A stretch of 64,000 bases of DNA, taken from the NCBI RefSeq assembly GCF_900109195.1, contig NZ_FNZG01000003.1, positions 310,001-374,000 on the forward strand, read 5' to 3'. Origin of the DNA: Pseudooceanicola nitratireducens. Lineage in GTDB: Bacteria > Pseudomonadota > Alphaproteobacteria > Rhodobacterales > Rhodobacteraceae. A program made the translations under genes and the position numbers. The notes beneath the pieces are model-generated. The model was given only the letters and a program-made list of their open reading frames with translations, had not been told where the DNA came from and searched no databases. Every line of letters starts with the position of its first letter. Within the stretch, counting starts at the first letter, position 1. This document shows, one piece after another, positions 46,201 through 53,532 of the stretch.

Positions 46201-46296
46201 ATCCCGGTGGTCTACACCTTCGTCGATGACTTCGAACATTGGATCAAAGGACTCTTCACCTCGCGCGCGCCACTCACGGATCCAAGCGCAGAGTGA
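43210..46296 (+). CDS. RND-family multidrug/solute efflux pump (AcrB/MdtB-like)
   Basis: A 1028-residue inner-membrane pump of normal length with 12 helices and two large periplasmic loops. The proton-relay Asp pair is in LVVGILVDDAIVEVENIERH (helix 4), and the matching Lys in LLLLMGIVSKNSILLVDYAL (helix 10). The N-terminus AIRNPVPPILAFILL and the NFPDMSLPTV segment are typical. A run of eight Gly near residue 597 (TGGGGGGGGSTSS) lies in the second periplasmic loop and is unusual. It probably exports amphiphilic compounds with its two partners, under the divergent two-component system. Confidence 0.95.
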   Translation: MNFSAWAIRNPVPPILAFILLTLTGLMAFDRLDVQNFPDMSLPTVSISASLDGAAAAQLETEVARKIEDQLTGLDQLDNVTTTITDGSVEISVAFQVGKDVQIALDEVQSAVDQAQGDLPTEMQAPTVTQSSLNASPLITFTVSSDRLDEAELSWFIDNTLERAMMEVAGVGEVGRLGGIDREIQVTLNPDLLNGLGLSADDVNTRLEQVQRDLSGGEAAIGGASQSVRVLAAADDIEGLRATPIPLPNGSWVRLDELGTVTDTHSDISSVAYLNGEKVIAAQIKRLTGYSDLSVTEDVRDAMQDFAAENPQVQIEEAYNTILPTEQNYEASMHMLYEGAIIAVIVVFLFLMDWRATLLAATALPLSIIPTFLVMDFMGYSLNTVTLLALSLVVGILVDDAIVEVENIERHMHMGKPAFQASIEAADEIGLAVIATTFTLIAVFLPTAFMSGVVGIIFKQFGITASVAVFCSLLVARLVTPMMAAYMMKTHAKPDRGDGWIMHNYLMVVRGALRRRWIPVLGVLAFFALTLVLLGNLSTGFFPASDSSQTQVSITTAPGTTIEETDALARQAAASLEGIEHVTGIFQVTGTASTGGGGGGGGSTSSVTSATIVVNLTNIDDRDVTQTEIEATLRAAVADIPGARIEVGSGGNGTELQITLAGDDSDRLIQAASALEDDIRAHVQGIGNVTSSAAMESPEIVITPDLTRAASFGVTSQALSDAVRVATTGAYDSALSQLNLPERQVPIRVTLDTSVQASLDDIALIPVAGTDGNVTLGSIAEISIASSPSQIDRLDRSRNVSLTIELNGRNLSDVNQEVQQLEAYQTLPAGVSFVEQGDLKRQSELFSSFGSAMAIGIFCVYAVLVLLFHDFLQPLTILMALPLALGGALFPLVVTGAGFSMPAVIGLLLLMGIVSKNSILLVDYALEARRQGMPRFEALVDACHKRARPILMTTIAMSAGMAPAAFSLVSGDGSFRQPMGIVVIGGLITSTFLSLLVIPVVYTFVDDFEHWIKGLFTSRAPLTDPSAE

Positions 46297-46304
46297 AGAC
46301 GGGC

Positions 46305-46333
46305 GGCGGCAGGAGGAGAGACCGGCTGCCGCC
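46305..46333 (+). terminator. Putative terminator after the RND operon
   Basis: An 8-bp stem GGCGGCAG/CTGCCGCC with a 13-nt loop starts 8 bp after the RND stop. There is no clear T-run. The gap to the convergent TRAP gene continues with an AT-rich patch around 46410-46480 that contains no recognisable gene. Confidence 0.4.
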
Positions 46334-46518
46334 CAAGTGGGACGCTGTCCGACAGGCACCGCCGGGAGGGAGCACCCGTGCCTGGCGGACCATCCGCCCC
46401 ACGACCAGAATTGTTCGATTAGTATAATATTTGCCTGCCTATTGACCGGCAGTACCGACAACAAAATCACAAAATCTATACGCCGGCCCCGCCGCCCATG
46501 GCGCGAGGCCGGGGAACC

Positions 46519-47814
46519 TTAGCCCTGATAGCCCAGCATCCGCGGCAGGAAGAGCACGAAGTCAGGCACGAAGGTGATCACCAGAAGCGCCGCCATCAGC
46601 GCCAGGATAAAGGGCCAGACGTCCTTGATGATCCGCGTGATCGGCTCGTCCGTGATGTTGGCTGTGATGAACAGCAAAAGCCCGTAGGGCGGCGTGATCA
46701 GCCCCAGCATCGCATTGACCACGACGATCACCCCGAAATGGATCAGGTCGATGCCCATGGCCTGAACCGAGGGGATCAGGATCGGTACGATGATCAGCAG
46801 GATCGCGCCCCCTTCCAGCACCATGCCAAGCGCCAGGAACAGGATGTTCACCACGATCAGGAACTGCCAGCGGGTGAATTCATACTGCGCCAGCCAGTCC
46901 GAGATCGACACCGGCAGCTGTTCGCGGGTGATGACGTAGTTGAAGGTAATCGCGCCGGCCACCAGCACCCCGACCGAGGCCGTCGACCGGGCCGAGCCCA
47001 GCAGCGCCTGATAGAACTCGCGGAAAGTGACCGACCGATAGAACACGGCCGAGATCAGCAGCGCGTAAAATGCGGCGACGGCGGCGGCCTCGGTCGGGGT
47101 CATGATCCCGCCATAGATCCCGCCCAGCAGGATCACCGGAAGCATCAGCGCCGGCAGCGCCTTCCAGGTGATGCGGGGCATGTCGCGCAGCGGCACGACC
47201 TCGTCCACGGGGAAATTGCGCTTGCGGGCGATGACATAGTTCATCACGCCCATGGCCAGCGCCATCAGCAGCCCAGGGGCCATCCCGGCGGCAAACAGGA
47301 ACCCGACCGACTGATCGGACACAATGGCGTAAAGCACCATGGGGATCGACGGCGGGATGATCGGACCGACGGTTGCAGTGGCGGCGGTGATCGCGGCGGC
47401 ATAGCTTTTGGTGTATTTCCCGTCGCGGGTCATCATGTTGATGATGATCTTGCCCATGCCCACGGCATCCGCCACGGCGGACCCGGACATGCCGGAAAAG
47501 ATCAGCGACGACACCACGTTGACATGGCCCAGCCCGCCCCGGAACCGGCCCACAAGCGCCTGGGCAAAGCGCAGCAGCCGGTCGGCCAGCGATCCGATGT
47601 TCATGATGTCGGCGGCCAGGATGAACAGCGGGATCGCCAGCAGCGTGTAGTTGTTGAACAACCCCTGAAGCATCGTTTCCGACGCGATCGAGGGGTCGAA
47701 GCCCTTGAGGATCAGGTAGACAAAGCTGCCCGCCATCATGGCCAGCCCGACCGAGGCCCCGGCCAGCGACAGAACGACGATCAGGATCAGGGTCAGCGTG
47801 AAGGGATCAATCAT
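46519..47814 (-). CDS. TRAP transporter large permease (DctM family)
   Basis: A 431-residue, about 12-helix sodium-coupled permease. Motifs include PLFILAADIMN, LVGRFRGGLGHVNVVSSLIFSGMSGSAVADA, the ATVGPIIPPSIPMVLY loop and LGLITPPYGLLLF, all diagnostic of DctM. It works with the small permease (its start overlaps the DctQ stop by 8 bp) and the periplasmic receptor. It is the last gene of the aroE-like/dctP/dctQ/dctM operon. Confidence 0.95.
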   Translation of the reverse strand: MIDPFTLTLILIVVLSLAGASVGLAMMAGSFVYLILKGFDPSIASETMLQGLFNNYTLLAIPLFILAADIMNIGSLADRLLRFAQALVGRFRGGLGHVNVVSSLIFSGMSGSAVADAVGMGKIIINMMTRDGKYTKSYAAAITAATATVGPIIPPSIPMVLYAIVSDQSVGFLFAAGMAPGLLMALAMGVMNYVIARKRNFPVDEVVPLRDMPRITWKALPALMLPVILLGGIYGGIMTPTEAAAVAAFYALLISAVFYRSVTFREFYQALLGSARSTASVGVLVAGAITFNYVITREQLPVSISDWLAQYEFTRWQFLIVVNILFLALGMVLEGGAILLIIVPILIPSVQAMGIDLIHFGVIVVVNAMLGLITPPYGLLLFITANITDEPITRIIKDVWPFILALMAALLVITFVPDFVLFLPRMLGYQG

Positions 47815-48328
47815 AATCGTGGGTCTCTGCGGATTTGGACGTGTCGAACAACCGGCCCGACCCGGTGATCCCGGCCCATGCGGTCAACAGGCCCCGGACA
47901 GCGACGGACAGGGCGAAGGGGATGTAGATCAGGAAGACCCAGAAGAACGGCAGCCGCATATAGGCGGTCTTCTCGCGCATCATGAAGTCGATGTAATCCC
48001 AGCTGGCGGGCAGCGTATACAGGAAGATCGCCGCCAGGCTGAGGCCGGTCAGCACGTCCATGACCCGCCGCGTGCCACGCGGCAGCGCCGAATACAGCAC
48101 GTCCAGCCGGATGATGTCGGCCTCGCGCACCACGAAGGCAAAACCGAAGAGGATCCCCCAGAGCCAGGCGATGGTCACCCATTCGACGGTCCAGCCCACG
48201 GGCAGGTTCAGGAAATACCGGAACACGATCTGCAGCAGGAAGGTGACGAACATGGAAAACAGCAGCAGGGCCAGGATATTCTCGGCCCGCCGTCCCAACC
48301 AGCCCCAGAGATACGTCAACCTGGTCAT
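47807..48328 (-). CDS. TRAP transporter small permease (DctQ family)
   Basis: A 173-residue membrane protein with four helices. The first (NILALLLFSMFVTFLLQIVFRYF) is followed by the conserved NLPVGWTVEWVTIAWLWGILFGFAFVVREADIIRLDVL, which matches DctQ. It overlaps the DctM start by 8 bp and follows the receptor gene after 104 bp that include a stem-loop. Confidence 0.93.
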   Translation of the reverse strand: MTRLTYLWGWLGRRAENILALLLFSMFVTFLLQIVFRYFLNLPVGWTVEWVTIAWLWGILFGFAFVVREADIIRLDVLYSALPRGTRRVMDVLTGLSLAAIFLYTLPASWDYIDFMMREKTAYMRLPFFWVFLIYIPFALSVAVRGLLTAWAGITGSGRLFDTSKSAETHDYD

Positions 48329-48388
48329 CTTTCCCCCTCACGGTCCTTTTCGGCCCTGTTCCGACACCGCAACGGCGCCGGATCGGTT

Positions 48389-48417
48389 CGGGACAGGCGG
48401 CCGACCCGCCTGCCCCG
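48389..48417 (-). promoter_or_regulatory. Intercistronic stem-loop between dctP and dctQ
   Basis: A 7-bp core CAGGCGG/CCGCCTG with a 5-nt loop is extended by four more pairs (CGGG/CCCG) after one A-C mismatch. It sits 15 bp after the receptor stop, with no T-tract. It is the fifth example in the window of a hairpin just behind a binding-protein gene. Confidence 0.6.
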
Positions 48418-48432
48418 CAGTCCTGACGATGG

Positions 48433-49407
48433 TTATTTGCCTACCGCGACGATGGCGTCGACCAGACCCTCGGGCCAGTCGGCCGAGAACTTGGAGTTCG
48501 CGTAGACGTCCAGCACATGCGACTGGAAGGCCGCGTTGTCGGGGGCATAGACGGTCACGCCGCTTTCCTCGATCTTCGCGCGCAGCTCGCCCTCAAGCTT
48601 GATGGTCTCGGCGTCCAGCGCGGCCTCGAAATTGGCGGCGCATTCGGTGACCTTGGCCTGCTGCTCGGCGGTCATCTCGTTCCAGGTGTCGAGCGAGATG
48701 GTGAATTCATTCGCCGCGATCAGGTGACCGGTGGTGCCCATGTGGGTCATCACTTCGTGGAACTTCATGTTGTAGGTCGCCGGGAACCCGTTGTCCTGAC
48801 CGTCGATCGCGCCGGTCTGCATGGCGGTGTAGACCTCGGTGAAGGGCACCGGCACCGGGGTGGCGCCCATGGCTTCGCCGACGAACTGCCAGCCTTCGCC
48901 CGGGGGCATGCGCAGCTTGACGCCATCCAGATCGGCCGGGGTCATGTAGGCCTTGTCGCCCTTGTAGCCCAGGTGGCGCGCGCCGATGTAGGGGATGGCC
49001 AGGATCTTGACGCCGGCCTCGGCCTCGATTTCCGCCTTCAGGTCATCCAGGACGTCGCTGTTGTAGACCGCGCGCATGTGCTCGTAATCGCGGAACAGGA
49101 AGGGCGTGCCCAGAACGCTGGTCGACGGCACCTGGTTGTAAAAATCGAAGATCGCCAGGTTACCCATATCGAGGTTGCCGCGCTGCATCGCGGTCAGCTC
49201 GGTCCCCTGCTTGAACAGGGTCGCACCGTGATAGGCTTGGAAATCAAAGCCATCGCCCAGGCAATTGCCAAAGCTTTCTTTCAGGATCGACGAGCGGACG
49301 TCGTTTTCCGGCACGGTGTCCGAGTAGATCAGCTCGAACTTGTCCTGAGCGGAAACGGCCCCGGCGGCGGCAATGGCCACGGCGGAAATGGTGGTGAACA
49401 AACGCAT
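48433..49407 (-). CDS. TRAP transporter substrate-binding protein (DctP family)
   Basis: A 324-residue periplasmic receptor. The signal peptide MRLFTTISAVAIAAAGAVSA is cut before QDKFELIYSD. DctP motifs LRMPPGEGWQFVGEAMGATPVPVPFTEVYTAMQTGAIDGQDN are intact, including the Arg (of KLRMP) that usually pairs with a carboxylate ligand. It lies 21 bp after the shikimate-dehydrogenase-like gene, so an acid such as quinate or shikimate is a plausible ligand. Confidence 0.93.
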   Translation of the reverse strand: MRLFTTISAVAIAAAGAVSAQDKFELIYSDTVPENDVRSSILKESFGNCLGDGFDFQAYHGATLFKQGTELTAMQRGNLDMGNLAIFDFYNQVPSTSVLGTPFLFRDYEHMRAVYNSDVLDDLKAEIEAEAGVKILAIPYIGARHLGYKGDKAYMTPADLDGVKLRMPPGEGWQFVGEAMGATPVPVPFTEVYTAMQTGAIDGQDNGFPATYNMKFHEVMTHMGTTGHLIAANEFTISLDTWNEMTAEQQAKVTECAANFEAALDAETIKLEGELRAKIEESGVTVYAPDNAAFQSHVLDVYANSKFSADWPEGLVDAIVAVGK

Positions 49408-49428
49408 GGTATCCTCCCTTTTGCGTCT

Positions 49429-50355
49429 TTAGGTGTCGGCAAAGGCCTCGAAGGTGGCCCTCATCCGATCGGGGTCGGGCGCGAGGCCCGAAAACAGTTC
49501 AAAGGCGCGCACGGCCTGAAAGACGGCCATGCCGGACCCGTCCAGCACGCGGCAGCCCCGCTGCCGCGCTTGTGCCAGAAGTTCGGTTTCGCGCGGGAAA
49601 TAGACGATGTCGGCGACCCAATGGCGCGGTTCCAGCAGGGCCGGGTCGATGGCGGTGCCCGGCAGCTTGGCCATGCCCATGGGGGTGGCGTTGACGATGC
49701 CGTCCGCCGCCTGCGCCGCCGCTGCCAGGTCGGTCACGGCGATGCCGCCGACCGCATCTGCGATGGCCTGGGCGGCCTGGATGTTCTGATCAAAGACCTG
49801 CACCTGCGCCACGCCCACGTCGCGCAGCGCATGGGCCACGGCCCCGCCTGCACCGCCCGCCCCCAGCAGAAGCACGCTGGACAGCGCAGCATCGGGAAGG
49901 CCCCGCCGCAGGCTTTCGGCAAAGCCCCAGAAATCGGTGTTGTGCCCGCGCCGCTTGCCATCGTGGAAGACGACGGTGTTCACCGCGCCGACCTTTTGCG
50001 CCGCCGGCGACATCTCGTCCAGCAGCGCCATCACGTCGCGCTTGAAGGGATAGGTCACGTTGAGCCCGGCAAAGCCCTGCGCCTCGGCCCGGGCCACCAG
50101 ATCGGCCAGCGGCAGATCATGCGCGGGCTGGTCCGGGTCGATCAGGTCATAGCTGTAGTCCAGGCCAAGCGCCGCGCCCTCGGCCCGGTGCATCGCCGGC
50201 GTCCGGGACAGCTGAATGCCGCGCCCAAGCAGCCCGACCCGCACGACACGCCCCGCACCCGACCGCATCGCGGTCTCGGGGCTGGCCTGCGCGGCGCGTG
50301 GGGCCTGCGCAAGAAGCGGTGCCGGAAACGGCGCCTGGAACCGGGCGTCGGTCAT
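49429..50355 (-). CDS. Shikimate/quinate dehydrogenase-like protein (AroE family)
   Basis: A 308-residue NAD(P)-dependent oxidoreductase from the ATG at 50355, preceded by GGAGG. The substrate domain has SRTPAMHR, NVTYPFKRDV with the catalytic Lys, GAVNTVVF and HNTDFWGF. The Rossmann turn is LLGAGGAGGAVAHAL. Compared with housekeeping AroE it has about 35 extra N-terminal residues. Its place as first gene of a TRAP operon under a divergent TetR regulator points to a catabolic enzyme oxidising imported quinate, shikimate or a related cyclitol acid rather than the biosynthetic enzyme. Confidence 0.88.
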   Translation of the reverse strand: MTDARFQAPFPAPLLAQAPRAAQASPETAMRSGAGRVVRVGLLGRGIQLSRTPAMHRAEGAALGLDYSYDLIDPDQPAHDLPLADLVARAEAQGFAGLNVTYPFKRDVMALLDEMSPAAQKVGAVNTVVFHDGKRRGHNTDFWGFAESLRRGLPDAALSSVLLLGAGGAGGAVAHALRDVGVAQVQVFDQNIQAAQAIADAVGGIAVTDLAAAAQAADGIVNATPMGMAKLPGTAIDPALLEPRHWVADIVYFPRETELLAQARQRGCRVLDGSGMAVFQAVRAFELFSGLAPDPDRMRATFEAFADT

Positions 50356-50407
50356 TGTCGTGCATCCTCCCTCACCGGGGCGAGTCGCCCTGGAGTGGCC
50401 CAACAAT

Positions 50408-50456
50408 TGTACGCAGCGGTACATTGCGTCAACAACTTTTAACTAGCCGTTTAAAA
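50408..50456. promoter_or_regulatory. Divergent promoter with two inverted repeats, probable TetR operator
   Basis: An exact repeat TGTAC-N6-GTACA (50408-50423) and an AT-rich one TTTTAA-N8-TTAAAA (50437-50456) lie between the aroE-like start and the TetR gene. The first has the size of a TetR-family dimer site. The second may contain promoter elements for the regulator. Confidence 0.5.
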
Positions 50457-50496
50457 ATACCCGTGCTAATCCTGACCCAAGGCAGGAGGAGTGCCC

Positions 50497-51177
50497 GTGA
50501 CCAAAGAGCTGACAAACAAAGAAAAAACCCGCGCGGGCTGGAAACAGAACCCCGAAAGGGTAAAGCGCAACATCCTCAAGATCGCGATGGCCGAATTCGC
50601 CCGAAACGGGTTGTCCGGGGCCAAGATCGACGAGATTTCGGCCCAGACCGAGACCTCGAAACGGATGATCTATTACTACTTCGGCGACAAAGAGGGGCTT
50701 TATGCCCGCGCGCTTGAAGCGGCCTACGAAAAGGTCCGCGACGGCGAAAGCAAGCTTGATCTCGACGACCTCCCCCCGCGTGAGGCGCTGGCGCGGCTGG
50801 TCGCCTTTACCTTCGACCACCACCGCCGCAACCCCGATTTCATCCGCATGGTGATGATCGAGAACGTGCATCACGCCGACTACCTGCGCCAGTCCGAGAT
50901 TATCCGCGACCTGAACGCCGGGGCGATTTCCCGGCTTGAAGCGCTGATCGCCCGGGGCGAGGCCAGCGGCGATTTCCGCCCCGGCGTCGATGCCACGGAA
51001 CTGCACTGGCAGATCTCGGCGCTGTCGGTCTTCAACGTGTCGAACCGGCCCACATTTTCGGCGCTGTTTGGCAAGGCGCTGTATACGCGCGACGGACAGG
51101 ACCGCCTGCGCGACCGCGCCGTGGCGATGATCCTGGGCGACGTGTGCCCCTCACCCCTGCCCCGCACTTCCGACTGA
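50497..51177 (+). CDS. TetR-family transcriptional regulator
   Basis: A 226-residue regulator. A basic N-terminal arm (NKEKTRAGWKQNPERVKRN) precedes the helix-turn-helix SGAKIDEISAQTETSKRMIYYYFGDKEGLYARAL (about 35-70). The C-terminal half is helical. No ATG fits. I choose GTG 50497, placed 7 bases after AGGAGG, over the GTG at 50491, which abuts the ribosome site. It is divergent from the TRAP operon and ends 36 bp before the esterase gene, so it could control both units. Confidence 0.88.
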   Translation: MTKELTNKEKTRAGWKQNPERVKRNILKIAMAEFARNGLSGAKIDEISAQTETSKRMIYYYFGDKEGLYARALEAAYEKVRDGESKLDLDDLPPREALARLVAFTFDHHRRNPDFIRMVMIENVHHADYLRQSEIIRDLNAGAISRLEALIARGEASGDFRPGVDATELHWQISALSVFNVSNRPTFSALFGKALYTRDGQDRLRDRAVAMILGDVCPSPLPRTSD

Positions 51178-51213
51178 TGTCACCGACGCCCGATGCGGCG
51201 TGAAAGGATCCCC

Positions 51214-52140
51214 ATGCTGAACCCCCAGATCACCGCCTTCATGGACCGCTGGACCGCCGAATGGTCCAGCCTTCAGGGCAGCACCCCGCAGGACCGCCGG
51301 GCCCATTTCGAAACGGTGGCCGTCAACATGGCCCTGCCCCGCCCCGAGGATGTGGACCAAAGCCAGGAACACTGGATCGACAGCGCCGCTGGCCGGATCC
51401 GGGTGCGCGTGTTCCGCCATACCTCGGGCGGGACGCAGGATTGCCTGATCTATTCCCACGGCGGGGCCTTCATGCAGGGCAGCCCGGAAACCCATGCCGA
51501 CATCACCGCGCGGTTCGCGTCCTGGAACCGGCAGACGGTGATCAGCCTGGATTATGCGCTGTGCCCCGAACACCCCTTCCCGGCCGCCTTCGACCAAGTC
51601 TGCGACGTGGCGCGCTGGTGCCGCGACCAGGCCGGGGAACTGGGCATCGACCCCGACCGCATCGTGATCGGCGGCGACAGCGCGGGCGGCAACCTGGCCG
51701 CCGCCGTGGCGCTGGCGATGAAGGACTTCGGCTTCCTCGGTCAGCTGCTGATCTATCCCTGCACCGAATTCGACACCACGCGCCCCTCGATGATCGCCAA
51801 TGCCGAAGCCCCCTTGCTGCAGACCAAGGGCATGTCGGCTGTGAACCGCATGTACGTGGGCGGTGAGGCGAACGAACACCTGCTGTCCACCGATCCCCGC
51901 GTCGCGCCCTACGTGGCCGCCGATCACAGCGGGCTTGCCCCCGCCTTTGTCGCGGTGGCCGAAAACGACCCGCTTTACGACAGCGGCGTGATCTATGCCG
52001 AAAAGCTGCGTGCCGCCGGGGTGCCCACGGAACTGGACCTGGGCGACGGGCTGATCCACGGTTACCTGCGCGCGATGGAGTATTGCGACGACAGTCGCGC
52101 CAAACTGCAGAAGATGGCCGCCTGGATGGCCGCCCTATGA
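51214..52140 (+). CDS. Alpha/beta hydrolase, hormone-sensitive-lipase-like esterase
   Basis: A 308-residue soluble esterase of the HSL (bacterial lipase family IV) type. The oxyanion motif SHGGAF and the nucleophile elbow GGDSAGGN are clear. The acid-His pair is likely in VAENDPLYDSG and GLIHGYLR. The ATG at 51214 follows AAAGGA. Its stop overlaps the DUF3237 gene start by 4 bp. It may cleave an ester whose acid is handled by the neighbouring aroE-like/TRAP unit. That is inference. Confidence 0.9.
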   Translation: MLNPQITAFMDRWTAEWSSLQGSTPQDRRAHFETVAVNMALPRPEDVDQSQEHWIDSAAGRIRVRVFRHTSGGTQDCLIYSHGGAFMQGSPETHADITARFASWNRQTVISLDYALCPEHPFPAAFDQVCDVARWCRDQAGELGIDPDRIVIGGDSAGGNLAAAVALAMKDFGFLGQLLIYPCTEFDTTRPSMIANAEAPLLQTKGMSAVNRMYVGGEANEHLLSTDPRVAPYVAADHSGLAPAFVAVAENDPLYDSGVIYAEKLRAAGVPTELDLGDGLIHGYLRAMEYCDDSRAKLQKMAAWMAAL

Positions 52141-52625
52141 CCGCGATCGTGGCCCATGCCCTCGACCCGGTGGTGCCCGAGCTTGAGAAGGTCTTTACCA
52201 TCCGGGCCGAGATCGACGCGCCCCTGTCCGCCGGCCCTGCCCCACATGGCGAACGGCTGCATATCCCGATCACCGGCGGGCGCGTGGACGGCCCCCGGCT
52301 TAGCGGTCAGATACTGCCCGGCGGCTCGGACTGGCCGCTGATCGGCCCCGACGGCCATTCCCGCATCGAGGCGCATTACACCATCCAGGCCGATGACGGC
52401 ACGCTGATCCGGGTGACCAACCGCGGGTTGCGGACCTCATCCCCCGAGGTGCGGGCGCGGCTGCGCAGCGGCGAACAGGTGCTGCCGTCTGAATACTACA
52501 TGCGCGCGGCCCCGGTGTTTGACGCGCCCGACGGCCCGCACCGCTGGCTGTCCGAGACGCTTTTCGTCTGTTCCATCGCGCCGCGCGGCCGGGTGATCGT
52601 GATCGACGTCTACCGCGTCGGCTAG
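52137..52625 (+). CDS. DUF3237 family protein
   Basis: A 162-residue protein with no known activity. The sequence from VPELEKVFTIRAEI through GGSDWPLIGPDGHSRIEAHYTIQADDGTLIRVTNRG matches DUF3237, a beta-rich cytoplasmic fold often found in aromatic or ester catabolic loci. The start is set by the ATGA overlap with the esterase gene. No signal peptide is visible. Confidence 0.85.
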   Translation: MTAIVAHALDPVVPELEKVFTIRAEIDAPLSAGPAPHGERLHIPITGGRVDGPRLSGQILPGGSDWPLIGPDGHSRIEAHYTIQADDGTLIRVTNRGLRTSSPEVRARLRSGEQVLPSEYYMRAAPVFDAPDGPHRWLSETLFVCSIAPRGRVIVIDVYRVG

Positions 52626-52740
52626 GCCCCGCTCACATCTGCGCCAGAGGTACGTGGCAACCCTTGGAATGGGGTGCCTCCGTACCTACGTCCCTGACAA
52701 CACAGATCTGTTTGAAAAGATGTTGAAAGGGCGAATGACC

Positions 52741-53499
52741 ATGGATGTGAACAAGCTTCTGTCGGGGTTCCTGGGTGGCCAGGGTCTGGGCGCACCGGGT
52801 GCAGCGGGTGACCAAGGTTCGGCCGGGGGATCCGGTCGGGGCACCGATGTACAGGCCCTGGCCCGATCGGCGGGGCTTCCCGGCGGGCTGGCCGGCGGTG
52901 CCGCCGCAGGCGGGCTGGTCGCGCTTTTGCTGGGCACCAAGAAGGGCCGCAAGCTGGGCGGCAAGGCGCTGAAATACGGTGGCCTCGCCGCCGTAGGCGG
53001 GCTGGCCTACAAGGCCTGGCGCGATCACCAGCAGAACCGCCCTTCGGGTCAGGAGCCCGACGCGCTGAGCCTTCCGAAGCCGCCCGCCGACAGCGGTTTC
53101 GACATCGACAACGATCAGGACGCGCAAGGCCAGGACATCCGCCTGTCGCTGATGCGCGCGATGATCGCGGCGGCCAAAAGCGACGGCCATATCGACGCCG
53201 AGGAACACCAGCGCATTCGCGACCAGATCGCAGACCTGGGCCTTGGCCCGGCGGAAAAGGCGGCGATGTTCGACTATTTCTCGGCCCCTGCCGACGCCCG
53301 CGCCATCGCGGCCCTCGCCCGGACCGAGGCGCAACAGGCCGAGATCTACCTGGCCTCGGCCCTTGCCGTGGACCCCGACACGCCCGAAGAACAGCGTTAC
53401 CTGCAGGACCTGGCCAGCCACATGTCGCTGTCCGAAGGCCTGCGCGGTCACCTGGATCTTGAAGCCGCCGCCGCCCGCCGCCACGCCGAGGCGGTCTGA
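52741..53499 (+). CDS. DUF533 family protein (YebE/TerB-like)
   Basis: A 252-residue protein starting MDVNKLLSGFLGG. The first third is rich in Gly and Ala, with a possible short membrane segment around LAGGAAAGGLVALLLG, followed by Lys-rich KKGRKLGGKALKYGGLAAVGGLAYKA. The C-terminal half has a TerB-like acidic helical domain with RAMIAAAKSDGHIDAEEHQRI. This is the DUF533 layout of YebE. The ATG at 52741 gives a better spacing to AAAGGG than the ATG two codons upstream. Function is unknown, with possible envelope association. Confidence 0.85.
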   Translation: MDVNKLLSGFLGGQGLGAPGAAGDQGSAGGSGRGTDVQALARSAGLPGGLAGGAAAGGLVALLLGTKKGRKLGGKALKYGGLAAVGGLAYKAWRDHQQNRPSGQEPDALSLPKPPADSGFDIDNDQDAQGQDIRLSLMRAMIAAAKSDGHIDAEEHQRIRDQIADLGLGPAEKAAMFDYFSAPADARAIAALARTEAQQAEIYLASALAVDPDTPEEQRYLQDLASHMSLSEGLRGHLDLEAAAARRHAEAV

Positions 53500-53513
53500 C
53501 ACCCCGACAAAGG

Positions 53514-53532
53514 CCGGGCGATCACAGCCCGG
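53514..53532. terminator. Stem-loop between convergent DUF533 and HAD phosphatase genes
   Basis: Arms CCGGGC and GCCCGG with a 7-nt loop lie at the convergence of the two genes and overlap the phosphatase stop codon. It is a short and moderate candidate for bidirectional termination. Confidence 0.4.

Noticed and set aside
46418-46435. A TATAAT on the plus strand in the gap between convergent RND and TRAP genes
   Set aside because: No -35 at proper spacing and no gene downstream on that strand. It probably reflects local AT-richness.
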